Assembly: GCA_023389055.1 (NCBI GenBank)
Contig: JAEWFA010000021.1
Location: 9,510-73,509 of the forward strand
DNA length: 64,000 nucleotides
Reading direction: 5' to 3'
DNA from: Pseudomonadota bacterium
GTDB lineage: Bacteria; Pseudomonadota; Gammaproteobacteria; Burkholderiales; Burkholderiaceae_E
Shown: piece by piece, positions 9,015 to 21,813 of the stretch
Layout of the letters: the number at the start of each line of letters is the position of its first letter
Position numbering within the stretch: position 1 is the stretch's first letter
Program-made: the position numbers and the translations under genes
Notes under the pieces: model-generated
What the model saw: the letters and a program-made list of their open reading frames with translations, nothing else
Told to the model about the DNA's origin: nothing
Databases searched by the model: none

Positions 9015-10895
9015 TCACCGTCCGAGCGCCGTGCCTTCGCGTCGCGGATCGACCGCGCCTTCGAGCGTGCAGCGTCGCGGTGCGCGGCAATGCAGCGCGA
9101 TCGCGTGCAGTCCGCTCGTCATCTCGCGCCACTCGACGACGTGCCCGCGCGCGGCCAGCGCCGTCGCGAGCGTGCGCGCCGCGCGTGCTTCCTCGAGCTC
9201 GGTCGGCCCGTTGCGGCTGCCGACGTTGGGCATCGCGACCGCGGTGGCGAGCTCGATGCGGTCGTCCAGCACGGCGAGCAGCGTTCGCGCGACGTACGAG
9301 ATGATCGATGCGCCGCCTGGCGAGCCGACCGCGAGCACCGGTGCGCCGCTGCGCGCATCGAGAACGATCGTGGGCGCCATCGAGCTGCGCGGGCGCTTGC
9401 CCGGCTGGACGCGGTTGGCAACCGCCACGCCGTCGCGCGAGGGAACGAACGAGAAGTCGGTCAGCTGGTTGTTCAGCAGGAAGCCGCGCACCAGCAACCG
9501 CGAGCCGAAGGCATTCTCGATCGACGTCGTCATCGACACGACGTTGCCGTCGGCATCGACGATCGACAGGTGCGAGGTCGAGGTCGGCTCGAAGACCGAC
9601 GATGCGACGCGGATCGGCGCGGCGTCGGTCGAAGGCGAGCCGGGGGCGGCGCGCCCCATCGAGCGTTCGCCGATGGTCGCCGCTCGGCGAAGCAGGTAGC
9701 GGGAATCGAGCAGCGTGCCGCGCGAGGCGCGCACCGGCTCGCCCTTTCGCTGGCCGGGCAGCGCGACGAAATCGGTATCGGCCACGTATTCGTTGCGATC
9801 GGCGAAAGCCAGTCGCTCGGCTTCGGTGAAGCGGTGCACGCCGTCGGCGACGAGTCGGCCGGCAGCGTCGGCGAGTCGGACCGGCGGGCCGGCGAGTCGC
9901 CAGTAGGCCAGCATCTGCGCGATCGCGATCGCGCCCGACGACGGCGGCGGCATGCCGCAGACGCGATGCGCGCGATGAACGACGCACAACGGATCGCGCT
10001 CGCGCGCCGCGTAGAACGCGAGGTCGCGCTCGCCGAGCACGCCGGCGTTCGGATGCGAGGCGACGGCGTCGACGATGTCGCGGGCGATGGGCCCCGTGTG
10101 CAGCGCGAGGCTGCCGCGGCGCGCGATCTGCTCGAGCGTGTCGGCCAGCGGCTCGTTCCGCAGCCGGTGTCCGGGCGGCCACGCGCGGCCGTTCGCGTCG
10201 TAGAAATACGCGGCGGCCGCCGGCTGCGCACGCAACCAGCGATCCGCATCGAGCAGCGCGTGCAGTCGCTCGCTCACCTCGAAGCCGTCGCGCGCGAGCG
10301 CGATGGCCGGCTCGAACAGCCGATGCCAGGCGAGCCGTCCGTGCGCCTGGTGCACGCGTTCGAGCATGCGCACGACGCCGGGCGTGCCCACGGCGCGTCC
10401 GCCGACCGCAGCCTCGAAGAAGCCCATCGGCGTTCCGTCCGGACGCAGGAAGAGCTCGGGACGCGCGCGCGCCGGGGCCGTCTCACGCCCGTCGAAGGCT
10501 CGCACGCGATCGCTCCTCGCGTCGTACAGCAGCAGGAAGGCACCGCCGCCGATCCCCGACGATTGCGGCTCGACGAGGCCGAGCACCATCTGCGCGGCGA
10601 TCGCGGCATCGACCGCGTTGCCGCCCGACGCGAGGATCGACGCCGCCGCCCGCGTTGCGTGGGGGTTCGCGGTGACGGCGAGGAAATGCTTGGCGAAGAC
10701 CGGCGCGCGACGCACGAACCCGCTTGCCGCCTCCGGGGTCGCGCGCTCGGCGCTGCGAGGCGCCGCGGCGGGCGCTTCCAGATCGGCGACGCGCGCCGTC
10801 GGCGCCGCGACTTGCATCGCCGGCCGGGCTTGCGTCGCCGGCAACGGCGCGATGCAGGCGAGCAGGCTCCAAGCCAGGATCGATGCGATTCGCAT
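9015..10895 (-). CDS. ggt: Gamma-glutamyltransferase (periplasmic Ntn hydrolase)
   Basis: Cleaves the gamma-glutamyl bond of glutathione and transfers or hydrolyses the glutamyl group in the periplasm. It is 626 aa with an N-terminal signal peptide (MRIASILAWSLLACIAPLPA). Large- and small-subunit regions meet at the autoprocessing site, where the nucleophile is Thr440 in the stretch STSHLSIVDADGN. The downstream substrate motif GSPGGASII is present. The start at 10895 was chosen because the signal peptide begins there; the ribosome binding site is weak. It stands alone, divergent from the amidase gene 40 bases away. Confidence 0.93.
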   Translation of the reverse strand: MRIASILAWSLLACIAPLPATQARPAMQVAAPTARVADLEAPAAAPRSAERATPEAASGFVRRAPVFAKHFLAVTANPHATRAAASILASGGNAVDAAIAAQMVLGLVEPQSSGIGGGAFLLLYDARSDRVRAFDGRETAPARARPELFLRPDGTPMGFFEAAVGGRAVGTPGVVRMLERVHQAHGRLAWHRLFEPAIALARDGFEVSERLHALLDADRWLRAQPAAAAYFYDANGRAWPPGHRLRNEPLADTLEQIARRGSLALHTGPIARDIVDAVASHPNAGVLGERDLAFYAARERDPLCVVHRAHRVCGMPPPSSGAIAIAQMLAYWRLAGPPVRLADAAGRLVADGVHRFTEAERLAFADRNEYVADTDFVALPGQRKGEPVRASRGTLLDSRYLLRRAATIGERSMGRAAPGSPSTDAAPIRVASSVFEPTSTSHLSIVDADGNVVSMTTSIENAFGSRLLVRGFLLNNQLTDFSFVPSRDGVAVANRVQPGKRPRSSMAPTIVLDARSGAPVLAVGSPGGASIISYVARTLLAVLDDRIELATAVAMPNVGSRNGPTELEEARAARTLATALAARGHVVEWREMTSGLHAIALHCRAPRRCTLEGAVDPRREGTALGR

Positions 10896-10935
10896 CGGGG
10901 CATGATAGCGGTCGATCCCGGCACTACCGACAAGC

Positions 10936-12327
10936 ATGCAGCCCGTCGAACGAAATCTCCCCGAGCCGTCCGCGGTGCTCGGCCTGAACATCCGCGAGAC
11001 CGTCGTCGCGATCGCCGGTGGCACGCAGCGCGCGCAGGCGCTCGTCGAGCAGGCGCAGGCCAACGCCGCCCGGCACGCCGACCTGAACGCGATCGCGTGG
11101 GTCGACTGGGCGGCAGCGCTCGACGAGGCGCGCACGCTCGACGCCGAGGCGCGAAGCGGCCGGCTGCGCGGACCGCTGCACGGCATCCCCGTTTCGATCA
11201 AGGACCTGTACGCGGTGCGAGCCATGCCGACGCGCGCCGGCACGCGTGCGTCGCTGCCGCCGCTGGGAGCCGACGAGGCGACGCTGGTCAAGCGCCTGCG
11301 CGCGGCCGGCGCGCTCGTCTTCGCGAAGACGAACATGCACGAGATTGCGCTCGGCTGCAGCGGCGAGAACGAGTGGACCGGCGACGTGCGAAACCCTTTC
11401 GATCCGGCGCGACAGTCCGGCGGCTCGTCGAGCGGATCGGCGGTGGCAGTGGCTACCGGCATCGGGTTCGCGTCGATCGGCAGCGACACCGGTGGCTCGG
11501 TGCGCATCCCGGCGGCGTTCTGCTCGGTCGCCGGCTACAAGCCCACCTTTGGCGCCATCCCGCTGGACGGCGCGTTGCCGCTGTCGTTCACCTGCGATCA
11601 CGCGGGACCGCTGGCGCGAAACGCTGCCGACTGCGCGCTGCTGTACGAGGCGATGGCGCAGCGGCGCACCGGGCACGGCACGCTCGCTCGTCGCCCGCGC
11701 CTGCACGTCCCCGCCGAGTGGTTGCGCGGCCGGCTCTCTGCCGAGGTGCGAGACGCTTTCGAGCGCGCGGTGGGCGAGTTGCGCGGGCGAGGTGCCGAGA
11801 TCGGCGAAGCCGTCGTGCCGGAACTGAACGACTCCTGGGCGGCCTATACGTCGATCGTGCGCGCCGAGGCGGCCTGGGTGCACCGCGCGGCGCTCGACGC
11901 GGGCGGCGTCGGGTTCTCGGCGCTCGTGCTGCCCGCGCTACAGGCGGCGCGCCGCATTCTCGCCGTCGAATACGTCGATGCGGTGCGCGCGCGCGCGGCG
12001 ATCGCCGTCGCGCTCGATGCGGCGCTCGCCGATTGCGATGCGTGGATCCTGCCGACGAGCACCGTGCTGCCGCCGCTGCGGGGGCAGAGCGACGTGCAGG
12101 TCGAAGGCGGCATGACCACGGTGCGCGAGGCGGTGCTCGGGCAGACCTTGCCGTTCTCGTTGTGCGGCGTGCCGGCGTTGTCGGTTCCGCTCGCATTCGT
12201 CGACGGACTGCCCGTGGGCCTGCAGATCGTCGCGCGGCGCAACCGCGACGCGACGCTGCTGGCGCTGGGGCAGTGGATCGAAGCGACGCTCGGCGTCAGA
12301 ACGAAAGCGTCGCAGCCCCGGCCTTGA
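10936..12327 (+). CDS. Amidase-signature family hydrolase
   Basis: A 463-aa amidase of the AS family. The Ser-cisSer-Lys triad is visible: the lysine in PVSIKDLYAV, the cis-serine in QSGGSSSGSAVAVA, and the nucleophile serine in GSDTGGSVRIPAA. It resembles GatA and aryl-acylamidases, but gatB and gatC are not adjacent, so a catabolic amidase is more likely than the tRNA amidotransferase subunit. No signal peptide is seen. It converges on the DsrE-like gene, and the two coding regions overlap tail-to-tail by 32 nt. Confidence 0.85.
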   Translation: MQPVERNLPEPSAVLGLNIRETVVAIAGGTQRAQALVEQAQANAARHADLNAIAWVDWAAALDEARTLDAEARSGRLRGPLHGIPVSIKDLYAVRAMPTRAGTRASLPPLGADEATLVKRLRAAGALVFAKTNMHEIALGCSGENEWTGDVRNPFDPARQSGGSSSGSAVAVATGIGFASIGSDTGGSVRIPAAFCSVAGYKPTFGAIPLDGALPLSFTCDHAGPLARNAADCALLYEAMAQRRTGHGTLARRPRLHVPAEWLRGRLSAEVRDAFERAVGELRGRGAEIGEAVVPELNDSWAAYTSIVRAEAAWVHRAALDAGGVGFSALVLPALQAARRILAVEYVDAVRARAAIAVALDAALADCDAWILPTSTVLPPLRGQSDVQVEGGMTTVREAVLGQTLPFSLCGVPALSVPLAFVDGLPVGLQIVARRNRDATLLALGQWIEATLGVRTKASQPRP

Positions 12328-12664
12328 TGCGCTCGTGCATCACGCTGGCGCCGCTGACGATCACGCCGTCGATCAGGTCGCTCTCCTCGTAGCCGCGGCT
12401 CTTCACGCAGGGCGTGCACGCCCAGATCGTTCCGCCGCGTTGCATGAAGCTGCGAATCATCGCGGCGAGCGGCTCGAGCGGCGCCACCCGAGTCGAGTCG
12501 GCGGCACGCTTGCGCACCAGATCCACGCCGCTGCTCGACAGGAAGAGCGAGACCTTCAGTCCGGCGGTGAGGCCACCGCAGGCGATGGTCAAGGCAACCG
12601 AGGACATTTCGTGGTCGATGCCGTGCGTGACGAGGCAGACCAGTTCCCGCGCGTCGTTCGACAT
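12296..12664 (-). CDS. DsrE-like sulfur-relay family protein
   Basis: A 122-aa cytosolic alpha/beta protein of the DsrE/YchN type. The conserved opening LVCLVTHGID, the helix with ALTIACGGLTAGLKVSLFL and the cysteine motif WACTPCVKSRG are seen. A Cys in this last position carries persulfide in family members, but function here is inferred only. The start at 12664 has AAGGAGG nine bases upstream. It is divergent from the AraC-type regulator gene 95 bases away, which may control it. In an organism that also encodes sulfide dehydrogenase, a sulfur-carrier role is possible but not shown. Confidence 0.75.
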   Translation of the reverse strand: MSNDARELVCLVTHGIDHEMSSVALTIACGGLTAGLKVSLFLSSSGVDLVRKRAADSTRVAPLEPLAAMIRSFMQRGGTIWACTPCVKSRGYEESDLIDGVIVSGASVMHERIKAGAATLSF

Positions 12665-12758
12665 GTAGGGCCTCCTTGATTTGTGCGAGGTGATTGCGGT
12701 CGAATCTCGTTTCGGTACACGAGCCGTGACACGGTAGCGCGCGCGACGGGAGACAGCC

Positions 12759-13901
12759 ATGATCGAAGGACCGGAGTTGCTGATCGAAGCGCCGGATCTG
12801 CCGTCGGTGCGAGGGCGCCCGTTCTTCGGCAGCGACGTGCTCGCCGACGTGCTGCACGTGTTTCGGGTGGGCGGGGCGGCACTGCTGCATGCGGAGCTGC
12901 GCGCGCCCTGGTCCCTGCGGACGCCGAACGCCGCGTGCGTTGCGCCGATGCTGCATCCGGAAGCGCCCGCCTCCCAACTCGTCGTCGTTCACGTCGTCGT
13001 GGAAGGCGAGTGTGTGGTGGCGCTGGGGGACGGCGTAGCCCGCGAGGAGCTGCGTGCGGGCGATCTCGTCGTGTTCCCGGGGGGCGACGCGCACGACCTG
13101 AGCAGCGCGAGCGGCTCGAGCGAATCGCGCGGGGCCGCGCTTTCGCCGATGCCGCTGGCCAATCTGTTTCCGCCAGCACCGTGGACGGAGTTGCCCCGGA
13201 TCCGCATCGACGGAGCCGGCGTCCGAACCGAGATCCTCTGCTTCTATCTGCGGTGCGACCCGTTGTTGCGCAATCCGCTGCTGGAAAGCCTTCCGGCGCT
13301 GCTGGTCGCGCGTCCCGGCGACGAAGCGTCGGCGGGTTGGCTCTCGGCAAACGTCAGCCAGCTGATCCGGGAGGCGCTGCGGCCTTGTTCGGGCAGCGGG
13401 TGCGTCGTCGCCCGGCTCGTCGAACTGCTTTTTGTCGACGTACTGCGCCGGCACGTCGAGGGATTGGGGCAGGGCGCCGCTGGCTGGGTCGCGGCGCTCG
13501 GCGATCGTCGGCTTGCCCGCGCACTGCATGCGATCCACACCCGCAGTGCCGATGCCTGGACGGCGACGTCCCTCGCTCGTTACGCGGGGATGTCGCGCTC
13601 GGTGCTCGTCGAGCGCTTCAACGAAGTGCTGGGCACCTCGCCGATGCGCTACCTGGCCGACTGGCGCATGCAGCTCGCCGCGCAGGCGCTGCTGTCGTCG
13701 GGGAGCGTGACAGACGCGGCGAAGCGCGCCTGCTACGCGTCGGACGAGGCGTTCAGTCGCGCCTTCAAGCGCCGCACGGGCGAATCACCCGCGGCCTGGC
13801 GCAAGCGAAGGGCGCCCCTCGGGCCTGAGCTTTCCTCCTTCGCGGCGCTTAGCGCGGCGCCATCCGGATCGCTCCGTCGAGCCGGATCGTCTCGCCATTG
13901 A
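12759..13901 (+). CDS. AraC-family transcriptional regulator, cupin-type sensor
   Basis: A 380-aa regulator. Residues 15-190 form a cupin_6-like ligand domain ([14 protein letters not shown]), and residues 250-350 hold the double helix-turn-helix of the AraC family ([17 protein letters not shown], then [18 protein letters not shown]). The 3' end overlaps the stop of the opposite-strand SDR gene by 53 nt. The C-terminal 35 residues after the HTH are low-complexity and may be incidental. Divergent placement suggests control of the DsrE-like gene. The ligand is unknown. Confidence 0.88.
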   Translation: MIEGPELLIEAPDLPSVRGRPFFGSDVLADVLHVFRVGGAALLHAELRAPWSLRTPNAACVAPMLHPEAPASQLVVVHVVVEGECVVALGDGVAREELRAGDLVVFPGGDAHDLSSASGSSESRGAALSPMPLANLFPPAPWTELPRIRIDGAGVRTEILCFYLRCDPLLRNPLLESLPALLVARPGDEASAGWLSANVSQLIREALRPCSGSGCVVARLVELLFVDVLRRHVEGLGQGAAGWVAALGDRRLARALHAIHTRSADAWTATSLARYAGMSRSVLVERFNEVLGTSPMRYLADWRMQLAAQALLSSGSVTDAAKRACYASDEAFSRAFKRRTGESPAAWRKRRAPLGPELSSFAALSAAPSGSLRRAGSSRH

Positions 13902-14613
13902 GCATCGTGTTCTCGAAGATCTGCGAAACGAGCTGCGCGTACTCGTCGGGCTTGCCCAGTCGCGAGGGGAACGGAACCTGGCGCCCGAGCGAGTCCTGCA
14001 CGTCCTTCGGCAGGCTGTCCATCAGCGGGGTCAGGAACAGGCCCGGGGCGATCGTGACGACGCGAACGCCGTCGCGCGAGAGGTCGCGCGCGATCGGCAG
14101 CGTCATGCCGACGATTCCGCCCTTGGACGCCGAGTAGGCCGCCTGCCCGATCTGGCCATCGAAGGCCGCGACCGACGCGGTGTTCACGATCACGCCGCGC
14201 TCGCCTTCCTCGTTCGGCTCGTTGCGCACCATCGCGGTGGCGGCGATGCGGATCATGTTGAAGGTGCCGACCAGGTTCACCGTGATGACCTTCGTGAACA
14301 CGTCGAGCCGGTGCGGTCCGTCCTTGCCGACCGTCTTCGCCGCCGGGCCGATGCCCGCACAGTTGACGAGCCCCACGAGGCGCCCCATCGCAACGGCCGC
14401 GTCGACTGCAGCCTGCGCGTCGGCTTCGGTGGACACGTCGCAGCGGACGAAACGCGCGGCGGCGCCGAGCTCGCCGACGAGCTGCTTGCCCAGCGCTTCG
14501 TTCAGGTCGGCGACCAGCGCCTTGCCGCCTGCCGCGACGATCCGTCGCACGGTGGCCGCGCCCAGGCCGGATGCGCCGCCGGTGACGAGCACGACGTTGT
14601 TCGAGATCTTCAT
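13849..14613 (-). CDS. SDR dehydrogenase, 3-hydroxyacyl-CoA dehydrogenase type-2-like
   Basis: A 254-aa classical short-chain dehydrogenase. The cofactor motif TGGASGLG is at residues 11-18, with Asp36 in the beta-2 position (ALVADLNEA), suggesting NAD. NCAGIG and the catalytic Ser with YSASK (Tyr-x-x-x-Lys) follow. The long insertion with [10 protein letters not shown] and the overall pattern match the type-2 3-hydroxyacyl-CoA dehydrogenase group (HSD17B10-like), which oxidises 3-hydroxyacyl-CoA in beta-oxidation or branched amino-acid breakdown. AAGGAGT precedes the ATG. Substrate assignment is from family resemblance. Confidence 0.82.
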   Translation of the reverse strand: MKISNNVVLVTGGASGLGAATVRRIVAAGGKALVADLNEALGKQLVGELGAAARFVRCDVSTEADAQAAVDAAVAMGRLVGLVNCAGIGPAAKTVGKDGPHRLDVFTKVITVNLVGTFNMIRIAATAMVRNEPNEEGERGVIVNTASVAAFDGQIGQAAYSASKGGIVGMTLPIARDLSRDGVRVVTIAPGLFLTPLMDSLPKDVQDSLGRQVPFPSRLGKPDEYAQLVSQIFENTMLNGETIRLDGAIRMAPR

Positions 14614-14731
14614 CGGGTACTCCTTTCCGGAAAGTGGATTCGATCCCGATTACAGCACACCGGCAGGATGGCAACGGCCGCGCTGCCGCGATACCGTAGC
14701 GGTGCGGAGGTTCCCGGGTAGCGAGACGGCG

Positions 14732-15409
14732 ATGGATGGCTTCCTCCAGTACTGGCGTGCTCTCGTGTGCAGCGACGATTCGCTGCCGTTGTTCGAGGCA
14801 GCGCTTTCGATCGCGCAGGACGAGTACCCGCAGCTGCCGATGCACGAGGTGCTCGCGCGCGTCGACGGGTTCGCGCTCGCTTTGCGTCGTCGGATCTCGA
14901 CGCTGCGCCAGCCGATTGCACGGGTCGACGCGCTGCGAGAGCACTTCGCCGACGAGCTCGGCTTTCGCGGCAACGCGAACGATTTCCACGATCCGGAGAA
15001 CAGCTACCTGAACCGCGTGATAGAGCGCCGGCTCGGCATCCCGATCAGCCTGTCGGTGCTGTATCTGGAAATCGCCGAGCTGGCCGGAGTGCAGGCCTGC
15101 GGCGTGGGCTTCCCGGGGCATTTCCTGGTGCGCCACGACATCGGGGGGCGCGCCCTGATCGTCGACGTGTTCGCCGGCGCCCGCGTGCTCACGCACGACG
15201 AGCTGGAATACCGGCTGTTGCCGTACGCGTCGGGCGATCGCGACGAGGCGAGCAGAATGCTCGGGACGGTGCTGCCGGCGGCAAGCGGGCGACAGATCCT
15301 CGCGCGCATGCTGCGCAATCTGCGGGCGATTCACCGCGAGCGCGGGGACGCGCTCCGCCTCGCGGCCGTCGAGCGCCGGATCGTGGTGCTGGAGGAAACC
15401 GAGGGCTGA
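14732..15409 (+). CDS. SirB1-like transglutaminase-core protein
   Basis: A 225-aa cytosolic protein of the SirB1/YchA family. An N-terminal helical segment leads into a degenerate transglutaminase-like core (ENSYLNRVIERRLGIPISLS, then GVGFPGHFLVRH), and a short C-terminal helical region follows. The biochemical role is unknown; in enteric bacteria relatives lie near prmC and kdsA. The ATG at 14732 follows GGAGG at a rather long distance. No operon partner: hppA is convergent downstream. Confidence 0.8.
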   Translation: MDGFLQYWRALVCSDDSLPLFEAALSIAQDEYPQLPMHEVLARVDGFALALRRRISTLRQPIARVDALREHFADELGFRGNANDFHDPENSYLNRVIERRLGIPISLSVLYLEIAELAGVQACGVGFPGHFLVRHDIGGRALIVDVFAGARVLTHDELEYRLLPYASGDRDEASRMLGTVLPAASGRQILARMLRNLRAIHRERGDALRLAAVERRIVVLEETEG

Positions 15410-15419
15410 ATGCGCGACC

Positions 15420-15439
15420 GGCGGCGCATGCGCGCCGCC
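15420..15439. terminator. GC-rich hairpin between convergent SirB1-like and hppA genes
   Basis: GGCGGCGC and GCGCCGCC form a perfect 8-bp stem with loop ATGC, ten bases past the SirB1-like stop. There is no T-tract on either side. It may act as a bidirectional transcription barrier between the convergent genes. Confidence 0.35.
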
Positions 15440-15505
15440 GGAGCGGGCCGGCGCATGACGCCGGCGAGGAAGCCGCCGGCGCGCTCGGCGCCGGCCGGAC
15501 GCGAC

Positions 15506-17593
<2,088 letters not shown>

Positions 17594-17681
17594 GAGAGGA
17601 CCTCCATCCGATTCCGGTTGTGATGTGAAGAGCTACTGAAACTTCGGGAAACGAGCCGCCGCAGCGCGAAGCGCCGCGAGT

Positions 17682-18636
<955 letters not shown>

Positions 18637-19455
18637 TCAGCGCGAGTCGGCGTTCGTCCAGCGCATGCGCACGCGCTCCAGATCCGCCGGGGTGTCGACT
18701 CCGGCCTCGGACTCGCGTTCCGCGAGGTGCACCGCGATCCGGTGGCCGTGCCACAGCGCGCGCAGTTGCTCGAGCGACTCGAGCGCCTCGAGCGGCGACG
18801 GCGCCAGCGACGCGTGTGCGCGAAGGTACGCGACCCGGTAGGCGTACAGCCCGATGTGGCGCAGCGGTCGCTGCGCGCCGAACGCTGCGTCCAGAGAAGC
18901 GGGCAGTCGTTTCGGGAACCCCGCCATCGCGTCGCGCGCGAAGGGAACCGGCGCACGGGTGAAATAGAGCGCGCGCATCGCGGCGTCGCAGACGAGCTTG
19001 ACCACGTTCGGATCGAGCCAGGCGGCGACGTCGCCGATCGGGTGTGCGGCGGTGGCGATCGAGCAATCGGAGGAGTCGGCCAATCGCTGTGCGACGGCGC
19101 GAACGAGCGCGGGATCGATCAGCGGCTCGTCGCCCTGCACGTTCACGACGATGCGTCGATCGTCCAGCGCGAGCGCGTCGGCGGCCTCGGCAAGCCGTTC
19201 GGTGCCCGACGCGTGGTCGCTGCGCGTGAAGATGGCCTCGAAGCCCGCGGCGCGAACGGCTTCGACGATCCTCGTCGAGTCGGTGGCGACCGCGACCCGT
19301 GCGGCGCCGGCAGCCCGCGCCCGTTCGGCGACACGAACGACCATCGGACGCCCGCCGATATCGGCGAGCGGCTTGTCGGGCAGGCGGGTGGATGCCAGTC
19401 GCGCCGGAATCAGCGCGACGAAGTCGATTTGCGACGCCGATCCTGCGTCGCTCAC
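18637..19455 (-). CDS. kdsB: 3-deoxy-manno-octulosonate cytidylyltransferase
   Basis: Activates KDO with CTP to CMP-KDO for lipopolysaccharide inner core synthesis. It is 272 aa. The nucleotide-binding [14 protein letters not shown] is near residue 17, and [25 protein letters not shown] and the C-terminal [12 protein letters not shown] are as in the family. The start overlaps the stop of the Trm112-like gene by 4 nt. It is the last gene of the exbB-exbD-lpxK-Trm112-like-kdsB string, which couples energy transduction and lipid A/core synthesis genes. Confidence 0.96.
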   Translation of the reverse strand: MSDAGSASQIDFVALIPARLASTRLPDKPLADIGGRPMVVRVAERARAAGAARVAVATDSTRIVEAVRAAGFEAIFTRSDHASGTERLAEAADALALDDRRIVVNVQGDEPLIDPALVRAVAQRLADSSDCSIATAAHPIGDVAAWLDPNVVKLVCDAAMRALYFTRAPVPFARDAMAGFPKRLPASLDAAFGAQRPLRHIGLYAYRVAYLRAHASLAPSPLEALESLEQLRALWHGHRIAVHLAERESEAGVDTPADLERVRMRWTNADSR

Positions 19456-19700
19456 GACTCGCCCGCGCCGGGACCGGAGAGTTCGCGCGGCAAGGTGTCG
19501 CCCGTCTCGGGCTCGAGACGGCGCGCCTCGCTCTCGAGCATCACCGGGATGCCGTCACGTACCGGGTAGGCGAGCCGATCGGCGTTGCACACGAGTTCGG
19601 CTTCGAAGGGGGTTCCGTCAGCGGCGCGCCCGCCGGGCAGCCGCTTCAGCGGTCCCTTGCACAGCGGACAGACGAGGATCTCGAGCAGGCGTGCGTCCAT
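19452..19700 (-). CDS. Trm112/YcaR-like zinc-ribbon protein
   Basis: An 82-aa protein with the pattern [18 protein letters not shown]. The first two cysteines of the ribbon (CPLC, residues 11-14) are present, but only one more Cys (residue 38) appears later, so the metal site is incomplete, as in many bacterial YcaR proteins. Trm112 proteins stabilise methyltransferases; the bacterial partner is uncertain. It lies between lpxK and kdsB, as in most betaproteobacteria. The first 83 nt lie inside the lpxK reading frame. Confidence 0.88.
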   Translation of the reverse strand: MDARLLEILVCPLCKGPLKRLPGGRAADGTPFEAELVCNADRLAYPVRDGIPVMLESEARRLEPETGDTLPRELSGPGAGES

Positions 19701-20757
19701 GGAGCGTCTCGGTCAGCCAGTCGGCGAGGCCGGGTTCGACGATGGCGCGTACCTCGAGAAACCAGCAGCGCGCGTCGGCCCAGGACGCGCATTTTACGGC
19801 GTCCTTCTCGGTCATCAGGATCCACGGGGCGTCGATGGCGTCCAGTCGCGAGCGATCGATCACCGCATGGTCGGGCAGCGCGATGCCGCGCGCGTCCACC
19901 GCCAGCGCTCGCAACGTGTCGAAGAAGCGCCCAGGGGCGCCGGTCGCCGCGATCGCCACGGCGGCGTCCTTGCCGATTCGCCCGGTGAGTTCGTGCGCCG
20001 GAACCGGCGCGGCATGCCCGTCGAGCGCGACGAAACGCAGCGGCTCGATCCGAAAGCGGAAAGCGAGCGGGTGTGCCAGCGGCGGGCGGGCCTGGCCGTT
20101 CAGCGCGATCGCGTCCATCGACCTTGCCTGCGACAGCGGGGCCCGCAACGGCCCGGCCGGCAGGCATTGCCCGTTGCCCACGCCGCGTTCGTCGAAGACG
20201 ACGATCTCCACGCTGCGGGCGAGCCCCTCGTGCTGCAGCCCGTCGTCGCTTACGACGACGTCGATCTCGGGATGGGTCGCGAGCAGTACCTGCACCGCCT
20301 GCGCGCGTTGACGGGCGGCAGCGACGGGGTGGCCGGTGCGCCGCGCGAGCAGCACGGGTTCGTCGCCGTGCTCGAGCGCGTCGTCCTCGGTGCCGACGAT
20401 TCGAGCATCGCGTCGCCGCGCGCCGTAGCCGCTGGCGACGATGCCCGGCGTCCAGCCCCGCTGCGCGAGGGCCTCGACGAGCGCGACGACCAGCGGCGTC
20501 TTGCCCGCTCCGCCCGCGACGAGATTGCCGACGACGACGATCGGGACTTCGGGCGCGGGAAGATGCCGGATTCTGTGTCGCCGGCGCGCGGCGACTCCCG
20601 CCGTCAGCGCGCCCAGCGGCGCCAGCGCCAGGCGAAGCAGCCGGTGACGGCGCGACGGGGAGGTGTCGTACCAGAGGGCGCGCAGCGACGGCTCGAGCCG
20701 CTCGCGCAGCCGATCGGCAACGGACGTCTGCGCTCGCCGTTGCGGCTGAGAGGCCAC
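19618..20757 (-). CDS. lpxK: Tetraacyldisaccharide 4'-kinase (lipid A)
   Basis: Phosphorylates the lipid A disaccharide at the 4' position on the inner face of the inner membrane. It is 379 aa, starting from GTG at 20757. Walker A is in [15 protein letters not shown]; the Walker B region VVSDDGLQH and the C-terminal MTEKDAVKC motif are present. Family members are usually 320-350 aa. The extra length is a C-terminal tail read through the first 83 nt of the Trm112-like gene, which is an unusually long same-strand overlap. The start lies 4 nt after the exbD stop codon. Confidence 0.94.
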   Translation of the reverse strand: MASQPQRRAQTSVADRLRERLEPSLRALWYDTSPSRRHRLLRLALAPLGALTAGVAARRRHRIRHLPAPEVPIVVVGNLVAGGAGKTPLVVALVEALAQRGWTPGIVASGYGARRRDARIVGTEDDALEHGDEPVLLARRTGHPVAAARQRAQAVQVLLATHPEIDVVVSDDGLQHEGLARSVEIVVFDERGVGNGQCLPAGPLRAPLSQARSMDAIALNGQARPPLAHPLAFRFRIEPLRFVALDGHAAPVPAHELTGRIGKDAAVAIAATGAPGRFFDTLRALAVDARGIALPDHAVIDRSRLDAIDAPWILMTEKDAVKCASWADARCWFLEVRAIVEPGLADWLTETLHGRTPARDPRLSAVQGTAEAAARRARR

Positions 20758-20761
20758 CCGG

Positions 20762-21211
20762 CTAGCGCGCTCGCCGCGCCGGCGCCGCTGCTGCGGCGTC
20801 GGCCTGCGCGGCGAACGTGACTTTCGCCACGCCCGCCTCGCGCGCGGCGGCGAGCACCGAGATGACGTCCTGGTGCTTTGCTCCGGCGTCGGCGTGTACG
20901 ACGAGCACCGCGTCGTTGCGCTCGGCGGCGACGCGTCGCAACTCGCCGGGCAGGCCGTCGCGGGCGACGAGTTGCGCTCCGCTCTCGTTGAGGATCCGGT
21001 ACTGCCCGTCTGCCGAGATGCCGATGTCGATCTCGCTCGGCCGCTCGGTGGCCGTCTCGCCGGTGGCGCTGGGCAGGTCTACCTGCAGCTCGGTGAACTT
21101 CGAGTAGGTCGTCGTGACCATCAGGAAGATGAGCACGACGAGCAGGACGTCGATCAGCGGGACGAAGTTGATCTCCGGCTCGTCGCGCCGGATGCCGCGC
21201 CGAAAGTTCAT
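20762..21211 (-). CDS. exbD: ExbD/TolR-family biopolymer transport protein
   Basis: One partner of an ExbB/ExbD (or TolQ/TolR) proton-driven motor in the inner membrane. It is 149 aa with a short cytosolic N-terminus, one transmembrane helix at about residues 18-36, and a periplasmic domain. The proton-carrying Asp21 is in the motif FVPLIDVLLVVLIF. Its ATG at 21211 overlaps the stop of exbB by 4 nt. The operon with lpxK and kdsB is the standard betaproteobacterial context for this exbBD copy, for which a TonB partner is not encoded nearby. Confidence 0.93.
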   Translation of the reverse strand: MNFRRGIRRDEPEINFVPLIDVLLVVLIFLMVTTTYSKFTELQVDLPSATGETATERPSEIDIGISADGQYRILNESGAQLVARDGLPGELRRVAAERNDAVLVVHADAGAKHQDVISVLAAAREAGVAKVTFAAQADAAAAAPARRAR

Positions 21212-21813
21212 CCGTGCGCCGCGCGCAGGTGATCGACCAGCCGCAGCGACTGCTGCTCCATTTCGACCAGGAAGGCGTCGACGCGCGCACGGAAATACCG
21301 GTAGGCGATCATCGCCGGAATCGCGATCAGGATCCCGAGGGCGGTGTTGTAGAGCGCCACCGAGATGCCGTGGGCGAGCTGTTGCGGGTTCGTTCCGCCC
21401 GGCGCCTGCGCGCCGAAGATCTCGATCATGCCGACCACAGTGCCGAACAGCCCCATCAGCGGGGCGATTGCGGCAATCGTGCCGAGCGCGGAAAGGTAGC
21501 GCTCGAGGTGGTGCGCGACCGCCCGGCCGGTTTCCTCCATCGCTTCCTTCATCAGCTCCCGGCCGGCTCCTTCGTGTCGCAGTCCGCTCGCCAGCACCCG
21601 TCCGAGCGGCGAATTGACCGCCAGCCGGTTCAGCATGTCCGGCGTGATCGATTGGGTGCGCCGCAGCCCGAGCACCTCGTCGAGCAGTCCGGGAGGAAGG
21701 ACGCGGGATCGCTTCAGCGACAGGAAACGCTCGATGATCAACGCGACGGCGGCGATCGAGGCGACAATGAGAAACCATACGGGCCAACCGGCCGCCTGGA
21801 TCAGGGACAGCAA
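21208..21813 (-). CDS. exbB: ExbB/TolQ-family motor protein, TTG start
   Basis: The MotA/TolQ/ExbB-type channel subunit, 201 aa. Three membrane segments are visible: near residues 8-28, at the GTIAAIAPLMGLFGTVVGMI stretch, and at the ALYNTALGILIAIPAMIAY stretch. The conserved ALGTIAAIAPLMGLFGTV is intact. I chose the TTG at 21813 because it gives the family-typical N-terminus (LLSLIQAAGWPVWFLI) and has GGAG seven bases upstream. The in-frame ATG at 21888 would add a charged, non-conserved leader that crosses an A8 tract. It is first in the exbB-exbD-lpxK operon. Confidence 0.9.
   Translation of the reverse strand: MLSLIQAAGWPVWFLIVASIAAVALIIERFLSLKRSRVLPPGLLDEVLGLRRTQSITPDMLNRLAVNSPLGRVLASGLRHEGAGRELMKEAMEETGRAVAHHLERYLSALGTIAAIAPLMGLFGTVVGMIEIFGAQAPGGTNPQQLAHGISVALYNTALGILIAIPAMIAYRYFRARVDAFLVEMEQQSLRLVDHLRAAHG

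Noticed and set aside
8376..12392. A 1338-codon open frame on plus across several genes
   Set aside because: It is antisense to earP, KTSC and ggt, Arg/Ala-rich with no domain, and an effect of high GC.
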